29,917 bases of DNA from JBASTI01 sp964374025 (GTDB taxonomy: Bacteria; Patescibacteriota; Minisyncoccia; Spechtbacterales; HO2-43-30): contig CAYJWU010000008.1 in NCBI GenBank assembly GCA_964374025.1, positions 1 to 29,917 of the forward strand, written 5' to 3'. The notes below the pieces were generated by a model. The model had not been told where the DNA came from, did not search any database, and saw only the letters and a list, made by a program, of their open reading frames with translations. Both the position numbers and the translations under genes were made by a program. Shown piece by piece: positions 7,739-13,992 of the stretch (positions are counted from its first letter, which is position 1; every line of letters begins with the position of its first letter).

Positions 7739-7814
7739 GCGATGCCAATATACTAATGCATGCGAATTATACTAATATTCGTATTATTAGTATGAATTTG
7801 CATATTAGCATCGC
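7739..7814. repeat. 76-nt inverted repeat between atpB and atpE
   Basis: GCGATGC (7739-7745) pairs with GCATCGC (7808-7814), and ATACTAATA (7769-7777) pairs with TATTAGTAT (7785-7793). Partly matching sequence such as GCATGCGAATT / AATTTGCAT lies between. The arms differ in length by 9 nt, so the fold would be bulged. It fills nearly the whole atpB-atpE gap. Confidence 0.75.
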
Positions 7815-7823
7815 ACTATATTT

Positions 7824-8051
7824 ATGGAACCAGGAACACTTACAAATCTCGCCGCGGCTCTTGCTATCGGCCTTGGGGCATTGGGCCCGGGACTTGGCAT
7901 TGGAATACTTGCGGCAAAAGCGATGGAGGGAATCGCAAGGAATCCCGAAGCCGCGCCAAAAATACAGATGGCAATGATTTTGGCCATTGCGTTTGCGGAA
8001 GCCGTTGCGATATATGCGTTGGTTGTGGCATTGATGATTAAGTTTGTGTAA
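7824..8051 (+). CDS. atpE: F1Fo ATP synthase subunit c
   Basis: A 75-residue hairpin of two transmembrane helices with a polar loop (ARNPEAAPKIQ) that contacts the gamma-epsilon stalk. The ion-carrying carboxylate is Glu59 in AFAEAVAIYALV. The residues that create a sodium site in Ilyobacter-type c subunits (Gln in helix 1, Ser/Thr after the Glu) are absent, which suggests proton coupling (inference). No Shine-Dalgarno is seen before ATG; the large inverted repeat ends 9 nt upstream. The high c-subunit stoichiometry usually needed could be served by mRNA processing at that hairpin. Confidence 0.95.
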   Translation: MEPGTLTNLAAALAIGLGALGPGLGIGILAAKAMEGIARNPEAAPKIQMAMILAIAFAEAVAIYALVVALMIKFV

Positions 8052-8052
8052 A

Positions 8053-8571
8053 GTGGCAGAACTATTCGAAAATCTTGAAGTAAAATGGCAATTATTGCTT
8101 GCCCAGGCAGTCAATTTTTTTATACTGCTATTTGTCCTGAAAAAGTTCCTGTATAAGCCCATGCTCAAATTTCTGCGCGAGCGCCGGGAAGCCATCGAAG
8201 AGGGGCTGAAAAAATCCGTACTTGCGGAACAACAGTTTAAAGAAATGCGCGAGCTTCAGGCGCGGGAACTTCGGAAAACAAGGCAAGAGGCGCAAAAGAT
8301 TGTAGATGAGGCGAAAAAACGCGCCGAGGAAGCGCAAAAAGAAATGCTCTCCCTAACCAAAGCGCAAAGCGACGCGTTATTCGCAAAAGCCGAAAAAGAT
8401 ATGGACCAGATGAAAAATCAGCGCCTATCGGAAGCGGAGCGGGAAATAGGAAAGTTAGCTATTGAAGGAATGGAGCATCTGTTGCGCGAAAAGGTGAGCG
8501 ATGAGAAAAAAGCATCTTTGTCAGACGAGGCGATTAAGTATATTAAGACATTAAAAAATCCCGCGGTATGA
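8053..8571 (+). CDS. atpF: F1Fo ATP synthase subunit b
   Basis: Peripheral stalk subunit of 172 residues: an N-terminal membrane helix (about 10-30, LLLAQAVNFFILLFVLKKF) followed by a long charged alpha-helical coiled-coil rich in Lys, Glu and Ala. The start is taken as GTG 8053, one base after the atpE stop; an in-frame TTG at 8044 overlapping atpE is the alternative. Its stop overlaps the atpH start as ATGA, indicating translational coupling. Confidence 0.92.
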   Translation: MAELFENLEVKWQLLLAQAVNFFILLFVLKKFLYKPMLKFLRERREAIEEGLKKSVLAEQQFKEMRELQARELRKTRQEAQKIVDEAKKRAEEAQKEMLSLTKAQSDALFAKAEKDMDQMKNQRLSEAEREIGKLAIEGMEHLLREKVSDEKKASLSDEAIKYIKTLKNPAV

Positions 8572-8942
8572 CCCCTAAATATTACGCCCAATTGCTATAC
8601 GAAGTTCTTGAAAGTAAACCTGCCGACGCGCAGGACACTATTTTAAGCAATTTCAGAAATATTCTAATCCGCAACAAGCATGCCCATCTTGCCCCAGTCA
8701 TCCAGCGCGAATTTGAAAAAATACAGGAGGAAAAACTGCGCGAAAAAACGACCTATATTGCTGCTGCTTCTGAATTGAGCAGTAAGCAAAAAAAACAGCT
8801 TGGACGCATGTTCCCCGAACCGCTTGTATTTTCCGAAAATCCTAGGTTGCTCGGCGGAATCGCTCTTACGCAAAAGGATAAAGTGTATAATGCAACATTA
8901 AGAAAAAAAATAGAGATTGTAAAAAGTTTTGTTGAAAAATAA
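8568..8942 (+). CDS. atpH: F1Fo ATP synthase subunit delta, shortened
   Basis: Delta links the peripheral stalk to the top of F1. The C-terminal family signature is clear (ENPRLLGGIALTQKDKVYNATLRKKIE), and the N-terminus has the usual YYAQLLYEVL helix. The protein has only 124 residues against about 175-180 normally; some 50 residues are missing from the middle of the N-terminal helical bundle that binds alpha. The ATG overlaps the atpF stop. After it the operon is broken by a gene on the minus strand. Confidence 0.85.
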   Translation: MTPKYYAQLLYEVLESKPADAQDTILSNFRNILIRNKHAHLAPVIQREFEKIQEEKLREKTTYIAAASELSSKQKKQLGRMFPEPLVFSENPRLLGGIALTQKDKVYNATLRKKIEIVKSFVEK

Positions 8943-8945
8943 AGA

Positions 8946-8963
8946 GGGCAGGTTGCTCTGCCC
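8946..8963 (-). terminator. Likely terminator for the minus-strand gene inside the atp cluster
   Basis: Stem GGGCAG / CTGCCC (8946-8951 and 8958-8963). On the minus strand it is followed by TCTTTATTTTT, while the plus-strand side is not T-rich. It would therefore act on the small antisense gene, not stop atpH-to-atpA transcription efficiently. Confidence 0.55.
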
Positions 8964-8982
8964 CTTGAACCGCAGCTATTAT

Positions 8983-9216
8983 TTAGCTACTAAACCTCGT
9001 GCCCTTTATACGCATACCAAATATTAGGGCGATGACAAATCCAGCTGCAATGCCAATTATTTTACTCAAGAAAAACCATATTACTGCCCAAACGATGCCG
9101 TTTCTATCTAACGGAGTTGCCGTAACCGCGTCCACGAACGGCAATAAAGACATGTAGATCAAAAGGAGCAGCCATACCGCTATACCGCTAACGCAACCCA
9201 GAGTCCTGGCCGTCAT
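8983..9216 (-). CDS. Small two-helix membrane protein encoded inside the atp cluster
   Basis: A 77-residue protein with two hydrophobic segments (about 10-30, GIAVWLLLLIYMSLLPFV, and about 43-68, IVWAVIWFFLSKIIGIAAGFVIALIFG) and a short basic C-terminus (GMRIKGTRFSS). The start at 9216 is fixed by AAGGAGGT 4-5 nt upstream; an in-frame upstream TTG is not favoured. I recognise no family; it is not AtpI by any motif I can see, although AtpI is a small membrane protein missing from this operon. It has its own promoter and terminator and runs opposite to atpH and atpA, in the gap between them. Confidence 0.75.
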   Translation of the reverse strand: MTARTLGCVSGIAVWLLLLIYMSLLPFVDAVTATPLDRNGIVWAVIWFFLSKIIGIAAGFVIALIFGMRIKGTRFSS

Positions 9217-9250
9217 ACCTACCTCCTTGGACAACCTCTATATTTCTTCC

Positions 9251-9279
9251 TTTTTAGCATAATTTAAAAGTCATGTCAA
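9251..9279 (-). promoter_or_regulatory. Promoter of the small membrane-protein gene, overlapping the atpA start
   Basis: Minus strand: TTGACA (9279-9274), 17-bp spacer, TAAAAA (9256-9251). The -35 lies across codons 1-3 of atpA. On the plus strand a CATAAT box (9259-9264) lies 8 nt before the atpA ATG, so the two start sites would interfere. Confidence 0.5.
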
Positions 9280-10811
9280 TGCCTTTAGCAGAAAAACTAA
9301 AAAAAGAACTCCAAGGCCTGCCGGAAGCGGTGCAGGAGAATTTTGGACGTGTGATTAAAATTGGAGATGGAATCGCCACAGTATCCGGTTTAAGCCAGGC
9401 ACTTGCCTCGGAGATGGTCGCGATATATCCGGAAACTTACAGCCAGAATCCCGAAGAGATAAAAGAGGACAATGTTGTCTATGGTTTAGCGTTCAACCTT
9501 GAAGAGTATCAAGTCGGAGTGGTTATACTTGGCGAATACGGAAATATTTCAGAAGGCGATATCGTAAAAACCACCGGTCGGGTGCTCGAAATACCCGTTG
9601 GCGAAGAGCTTGTCGGCAATGTAATAGACCCCCTCGGCCAATCCCTTGAGGGCAAGGCAATCTCGGCGTCTGCTTACTACCCCGTGGAAAAAGTAGCTCC
9701 CGGAGTCATCACGCGCGAATCCGTAAACGAGCCGCTTCACACCGGAATAAAATCAATTGATTCCATGATCCCCATCGGCCGCGGCCAGAGAGAGCTTATT
9801 ATCGGCGACCGCCAAATCGGGAAAACCGCGCTGATTATTGACACCATTCTTAACCAAAAAAACGAGCCGGAAGAAAATCGGCCATATTGCATATATGTGG
9901 CAATCGGTCAAAAGGAATCCAAGACCGCGAAGATTGTGGACCTCCTCCGCAACAGCGGAGCGATGGATTACACAATTGTAGTATCCGCTTCGGCATCAGA
10001 CCCTGCTCCCTTGCTCTACATAGCGCCCTTTGCCGGATGCGCTATCGGCGAATACTTTATGGATCAAGGGAAGGACGCAGTTATTTTTTATGATGACCTG
10101 ACAAAGCATGCCTGGGCGTATCGCCAGCTTTCTTTGCTCTTGCGCCGCCCGCCGGGCCGCGAAGCGTATCCGGGAGATGTATTTTATCTGCATTCGCGTT
10201 TGCTTGAGCGCGCGGCTAAGATGAACAAAGAACATGGCGGCGGCTCGCTCACAGCTCTCCCCGTGATTGAGACCCAAGCCGGCGATATCTCCGGATATAT
10301 CCCCACAAACGTGATCTCTATTACGGACGGGCAAATTTATCTTGAGCCGGACTTATTTTTCAAAGGAGTGCGCCCCGCGCTCAATGTCGGCCTTTCTGTG
10401 TCGCGCGTAGGGTCCAAGGCGCAGACAAAGGCGATGAAAAAAGTGGCAGGAAAACTTCGCCTTGACCTTGCCCAGTATCGCGAGCTTGCGGTATTTGCGC
10501 AATTTGGTTCGGAGCTCGATGAAGCAACGCAAAAACGGCTTCTGCGAGGCGAGCGCTTGACCGAACTTCTGAAACAAGTCCAGTACTCACCCATGCCTTG
10601 GTACAAGGAAGTTGCCGTAATATACGCGGCGGTCAACGGATACTTGGATGCTTTAGCTGTTGGAAAAATAGCGGAATGGGAAAAAGGATTTTTGAAATAT
10701 GTTGAGGATATGAAGCCGGAGATATTTGTACGTTTGCAAGAGATAAGAGATTTAGATGAGGAAACAGAGAATAATTTGAAGAAAGCGATTGAGGAATTTG
10801 AAATTAAGTAA
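9273..10811 (+). CDS. atpA: F1Fo ATP synthase subunit alpha
   Basis: Non-catalytic nucleotide-binding subunit of F1, 512 residues, full length. The P-loop is GDRQIGKT (178-185), where GDRQTGKT is the usual form. Other hallmarks are IGRGQRELIIGDR, the region around SASDPAPLLYIAPFAG, and VGLSVSRVGSKAQTKAMKKVAG near the C-terminal third. There is no Shine-Dalgarno; ATG 9273 follows a possible -10 (CATAAT 9259-9264) by 8 nt, so atpA may be transcribed separately as a nearly leaderless mRNA. A second ATG at 9279 is possible. It is followed by a 26-bp palindrome and atpG. Confidence 0.95.
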   Translation: MSMPLAEKLKKELQGLPEAVQENFGRVIKIGDGIATVSGLSQALASEMVAIYPETYSQNPEEIKEDNVVYGLAFNLEEYQVGVVILGEYGNISEGDIVKTTGRVLEIPVGEELVGNVIDPLGQSLEGKAISASAYYPVEKVAPGVITRESVNEPLHTGIKSIDSMIPIGRGQRELIIGDRQIGKTALIIDTILNQKNEPEENRPYCIYVAIGQKESKTAKIVDLLRNSGAMDYTIVVSASASDPAPLLYIAPFAGCAIGEYFMDQGKDAVIFYDDLTKHAWAYRQLSLLLRRPPGREAYPGDVFYLHSRLLERAAKMNKEHGGGSLTALPVIETQAGDISGYIPTNVISITDGQIYLEPDLFFKGVRPALNVGLSVSRVGSKAQTKAMKKVAGKLRLDLAQYRELAVFAQFGSELDEATQKRLLRGERLTELLKQVQYSPMPWYKEVAVIYAAVNGYLDALAVGKIAEWEKGFLKYVEDMKPEIFVRLQEIRDLDEETENNLKKAIEEFEIK

Positions 10812-10833
10812 TTACGGTAATTACCGTAATTAC
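10808..10833. repeat. Perfect 26-bp palindrome between atpA and atpG
   Basis: The 26 bases starting GTAATTACGG at the atpA stop are exactly self-complementary; the motif TAATTAC is in effect repeated three times. It overlaps the atpA stop codon and ends 6 nt before the atpG ATG. It may be an operator or an RNA hairpin that sets the alpha-to-gamma ratio. Confidence 0.85.
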
Positions 10834-10839
10834 AAATTT

Positions 10840-11871
10840 ATGCCTAGCACACGCGATATAAAACGCCGCCAAAAATCAGTAAGCAACACGAAGCAGGTGA
10901 CAAAGGCCATGGAGATGGTGGCTGGATCAAAAATGCGGAAATCCCAGCTTGTGGCGCTTCAGTCGCGGCCGTACGCGGAGAAAGCGATATCTCTACTTAC
11001 GCATATTAAGGCGGGACAGCCGGATATCCGGAATGTTTTCCTGGATGGACCCACTACCTCACCTCCCTCAATCCCCCCTCTCCTTCGTAAGGAGAGGGGG
11101 GAAGCAGAAGGGGGGAACGAAACTCCCGACGTATCCCCTCCTTACGAAGGAGGGGTCCTCCGACTGAAGTCGGAGGGGGGTGGTGGTAAACTGCTAGCCG
11201 TCGTTGTAACTTCCGACAAGGGTTTGTGCGGCGGATTAAACAGCGCGGTAATACGCGAGAGTTCTAAACTCTTTGAACAATATAAAAAAGAGGGCTGCGA
11301 GGTAGAGCTTGCGCTTGTTGGCGCAAAGAGCAAGTCGTATTTTGAAAGAATGGGACTTCCGATCCTGGAAACATTCAAAGGAGTCGGGGATTATGTAACG
11401 CTTGAAGAAGTAAAGCCGGTCGCGCAATTTATTCAAGAAAAATATAAAACTTCGGAGTTCAATAAAGTAATGGCCGTTTACACGGAATTTATTTCTACGC
11501 TGAAACAACGGGTGGCACAACGGCAAATTTTGCCGATTACTACCATCCCCCCAACCCCCCTCTCGCCTCGCTTCTCGGGCGGAGCGGGCCTTCGTAAGGA
11601 GGGGGGAGGCAGTAAAGAATATATTTTTGAGCCGAGCGCAGAAGCGGTTCTCGAAAATCTAATTCCATTCTTGCTGGATATTTATGTTTATCATATAATT
11701 CTTGAATCAAATGCTTCAGAACACTCGGCTAGGATGGTCGCGATGAAAAATGCTTCCGACAGCGCGGAAAACATATTAGACGAATTAACATTGTCATACA
11801 ATAAGGCCCGCCAAGCCGCGATAACAAACGAGATTGCCGAGTTAACGGCGGGAGTGGAGGCGTTGAAATAA
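10840..11871 (+). CDS. atpG: F1Fo ATP synthase subunit gamma with two in-frame palindromic insertions
   Basis: Gamma is the rotating central shaft of F1. The N-terminal helix (DIKRRQKSVSNTKQVTKAMEMVAGSKMRKSQ region), TSDKGLCGGLNS and the C-terminal helix (ARMVAMKNASDSAENILDEL, YNKARQAAITNEIAEL) are all intact. At 343 residues it is about 55 longer than usual. The excess is explained by residues 72-116 (TTSPPSIPPLLRKERG...EGGGG) and 234-258 (TTIPPTPLSPRFSGG...), both encoded by palindromic repeats. Each lies in a loop where family length varies: before the first Rossmann strand and before the C-terminal helix. The start is ATG 10840; no clear Shine-Dalgarno, with a palindrome just upstream. 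Confidence 0.95.
   Translation: MPSTRDIKRRQKSVSNTKQVTKAMEMVAGSKMRKSQLVALQSRPYAEKAISLLTHIKAGQPDIRNVFLDGPTTSPPSIPPLLRKERGEAEGGNETPDVSPPYEGGVLRLKSEGGGGKLLAVVVTSDKGLCGGLNSAVIRESSKLFEQYKKEGCEVELALVGAKSKSYFERMGLPILETFKGVGDYVTLEEVKPVAQFIQEKYKTSEFNKVMAVYTEFISTLKQRVAQRQILPITTIPPTPLSPRFSGGAGLRKEGGGSKEYIFEPSAEAVLENLIPFLLDIYVYHIILESNASEHSARMVAMKNASDSAENILDELTLSYNKARQAAITNEIAELTAGVEALK
11053..11187 (+). repeat. Palindromic element, copy 1, inserted in frame in atpG
   Basis: 135 nt, exactly 45 codons. It begins with ACTACCTCACC on a codon boundary and ends GGGGGGTGGTGGT, so the ends are themselves roughly inverted. Inside are three perfect hairpins: a 13-bp stem with CGT loop (11073-11101), CCCCTCCTT-acg-AAGGAGGGG (11135-11155), and CCTCCGACT-ga-AGTCGGAGG (11157-11176). 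The element stays open and is translated. Confidence 0.9.
11539..11613 (+). repeat. Palindromic element, variant copy, inserted in frame in atpG
   Basis: About 75 nt (25 codons), beginning ACTACC on a codon boundary like the other copies. It has a C-rich left half (ACCCCCCTC) and a G-rich right half (CCTTCGTAAGGAGGGGGG), with a different centre containing a small dyad (GCCTCGCTTCTCGGGCGGAG). It seems diverged or composite relative to copy 1. Confidence 0.75.
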
Positions 11872-11880
11872 TTTTAAAGC

Positions 11881-13266
11881 ATGGCAAAAATTACACAAAT
11901 CATAGGCCCTGTAGTTGACGTGGAGTTTTCTCAAAGATCTCCCGAAGGGAGAGAAGAAAAACTTCCCAACATCAATGAGGCGTTAGAAATCAGGAAGGAC
12001 GACAAGTCGCGCCTTGTTCTTGAAGTTGCCCAGCACCTTGGGTCTTCCAAAGTGCGCGCGGTTGCCATGGGTTCCACAGACGGCCTCATGCGCGGCACGG
12101 AAGTAGCCGCAACGGGCAAGTCAATCCAAATGCCCGTGGGCGAAGAGGCGTTAGGGAGAATGTTTAATGTTGTCGGCGAGGCAATAGACGGCGGGGGAGA
12201 GGTGAGCGCGAAAGAATACGCGTCTATACATCGCGAGGCGCCTGCGTTTCGCGAGCAAGCCACCGAGACAGAGATACTCGAAACAGGAATTAAAGTAATT
12301 GACCTTATTGCCCCTATTACAAAGGGGGGCAAAGTCGGCCTATTCGGCGGAGCAGGCGTTGGAAAAACAGTGCTCGTCACCGAGCTCATACGAAACATTG
12401 CCCAAGAGCACGGAGGATATTCGGTGTTTGCCGGTGTGGGGGAACGTACGCGCGAGGGGAACGACTTGTATTACGAGATGAGGGAGTCGGGGGTTCTTAA
12501 AAAAACATCCCTCGTCTTCGGCCAGATGAATGAGGTACCCGGCGTACGTCAGCGAGTTGCCCTGTCTGGCCTTACAATAGCAGAGCACTTCCGCGACACG
12601 AGCGGAAAAGACGTCTTATTTTTCATCGATAATATTTTTCGTTTTACGCAAGCAGGATCAGAAGTGTCGGCACTCCTTGGGCGCATGCCTTCGGCAGTCG
12701 GATATCAGCCGACACTTGCTACAGAGATGGGCGAGCTTCAGGAACGCATTACTTCTACAAAGAAAGGTTCTGTGACATCGGTACAGGCGATTTATGTGCC
12801 TGCGGACGACCTCACAGATCCGGCTCCTGCGACAACTTTCTCTCACCTTGATTCAACAATCGTACTTTCGCGCGCCCTTACCGAGCTTGGCATATACCCG
12901 GCCGTTGACCCGTTGGATTCTTCTTCCACCGTGCTTGACCCTAAAATTATTGGCGAAGAGCACTATTATGTCGCACGCGAAGTGCAAAGAACCCTCCAGC
13001 GCTATAAGGATCTGCAGGATATTATAGCGATTCTTGGAATGGAGGAGCTTTCAGAGGAAGATAAAATTACGGTGTACCGCGCGCGAAAGATACAAAGATT
13101 CCTCTCCCAACCCTTCTTTGTGGCAGAGGTATTTACCGGCTCGTCCGGAAAATATGTCTCGCGTCAGGACACAGTACGCAGCTTTAAGGAAATAATTGAA
13201 GGAAAGCACGACGCCGTAGACGAAAACGCTTTTTATATGAAGGGATCTATAGATGAGGTAAAATGA
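11881..13266 (+). CDS. atpD: F1Fo ATP synthase subunit beta (catalytic)
   Basis: Catalytic subunit of F1 (461 residues, normal length). The P-loop is GGAGVGKT (156-163), the catalytic Glu region is AGVGERTREGNDLYYEM (about 183-199), and the Walker B region is DVLFFIDNIFRFTQAGSEVSAL. The C-terminal regulatory region contains LGMEELSEEDKITVYRARKI. ATG 11881 follows atpG by 9 nt without a clear Shine-Dalgarno. Its TGA stop overlaps the atpC start (ATGA). Confidence 0.97.
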   Translation: MAKITQIIGPVVDVEFSQRSPEGREEKLPNINEALEIRKDDKSRLVLEVAQHLGSSKVRAVAMGSTDGLMRGTEVAATGKSIQMPVGEEALGRMFNVVGEAIDGGGEVSAKEYASIHREAPAFREQATETEILETGIKVIDLIAPITKGGKVGLFGGAGVGKTVLVTELIRNIAQEHGGYSVFAGVGERTREGNDLYYEMRESGVLKKTSLVFGQMNEVPGVRQRVALSGLTIAEHFRDTSGKDVLFFIDNIFRFTQAGSEVSALLGRMPSAVGYQPTLATEMGELQERITSTKKGSVTSVQAIYVPADDLTDPAPATTFSHLDSTIVLSRALTELGIYPAVDPLDSSSTVLDPKIIGEEHYYVAREVQRTLQRYKDLQDIIAILGMEELSEEDKITVYRARKIQRFLSQPFFVAEVFTGSSGKYVSRQDTVRSFKEIIEGKHDAVDENAFYMKGSIDEVK

Positions 13267-13517
13267 TTCATTTAACGGTTCTAAATTTGAAAGAAAAAAT
13301 ATTTGACGGAAAGGTCGAGTCAATCACAATCCCGGGAGAGGTAGGCGAGTTTACGGTGCTTACAAATCACGTACCTATTGTGACAGCCATAAAGGGGGGC
13401 GTTATCAACGCACTGATGGCTAAGGGGGAAAGATACGAAGGCGAGGAAAGAAAATACTTTGAGAGTAAAGGGGGGATATTTGAGTTGAGTTACAACGAAG
13501 CAACGATATTACTGTAG
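13263..13517 (+). CDS. atpC: F1Fo ATP synthase subunit epsilon, short form
   Basis: 84 residues covering only the N-terminal beta-sandwich (LTVLNLKEKIFDGKVESITI, GEFTVLTNHVPIVTAIKGG). The C-terminal helical hairpin, which in longer forms inhibits ATP hydrolysis, is absent, so hydrolysis control by epsilon is probably lacking (inference). It overlaps atpD by 4 nt and ends the atp cluster. The next gene starts 14 nt later and may be co-transcribed. Confidence 0.9.
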   Translation: MIHLTVLNLKEKIFDGKVESITIPGEVGEFTVLTNHVPIVTAIKGGVINALMAKGERYEGEERKYFESKGGIFELSYNEATILL

Positions 13518-13531
13518 GAGGTATGGCAAAC

Positions 13532-13960
13532 ATGGTAGAAACACCTAGAGAGCTTCTGGAAGCTCACGAGTGCGAGGCGCTTGTTATCACCTGTATGGAT
13601 TTTAGATTTATCGCGGCAACTTATAAGTTCGTCCGGGACGAACTCCGTATCCCAACCTTTGACTTTATTACAGTGCCCGGAGCGTCCAAAGGCGTCGCAG
13701 AGCAGAATAAATACGGACAATACGAATTCGATGTGACGGCTCTATCACAAAGATTGCACAAAATTGGAAAGGTGATTCTTGTCAATCACGCAACATGCGG
13801 CGCCTATGGCATAAAAAACCCAGCGCAAGAGCAAGAAAGACAGGGCATGGACCTCAAAAACGCGAAAGCGCTTTTTGAAAAAACCTTTCCGGGTATATTG
13901 GTCCGAGCATTTTTCGCTCAAAAAGGCGACGAAGAAATAATTTATATGCCCGTAGAATAA
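13532..13960 (+). CDS. Beta-carbonic-anhydrase-like protein
   Basis: 142 residues. The zinc-site pattern of beta carbonic anhydrases is present: CMDFR (Cys21, Asp23, Arg25, corresponding to CxDxR) and NHATCGAYG (His86, Cys89, corresponding to HxxC), with a VPGASKG loop between. It is shorter than classical enzymes (about 200 residues), and the C-terminal part is reduced, so CO2 hydration activity is not certain; it may belong to a divergent group. ATG 13532 is preferred to ATG 13523, because AGGAGG ends one base before the latter but 10 nt before the former. It is 14 nt after atpC and ends at a bidirectional terminator. Confidence 0.75.
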   Translation: MVETPRELLEAHECEALVITCMDFRFIAATYKFVRDELRIPTFDFITVPGASKGVAEQNKYGQYEFDVTALSQRLHKIGKVILVNHATCGAYGIKNPAQEQERQGMDLKNAKALFEKTFPGILVRAFFAQKGDEEIIYMPVE

Positions 13961-13965
13961 AAAGA

Positions 13966-13992
13966 CCGCCCAACTAATGGGCGGGTTTTATT
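13966..13992. terminator. Bidirectional terminator between the carbonic-anhydrase-like gene and purD
   Basis: Perfect 7-bp stem CCGCCCA-actaa-TGGGCGG (13966-13984), followed by GTTTTATTTT on the plus strand. On the minus strand it is followed by TCTTTTTATT. Confidence 0.88.

Noticed and set aside
11053..11187. CRISPR or tandem-repeat array in atpG
   Set aside because: The repeats are palindromic hairpins of different sequence without regular spacers, and they are translated.
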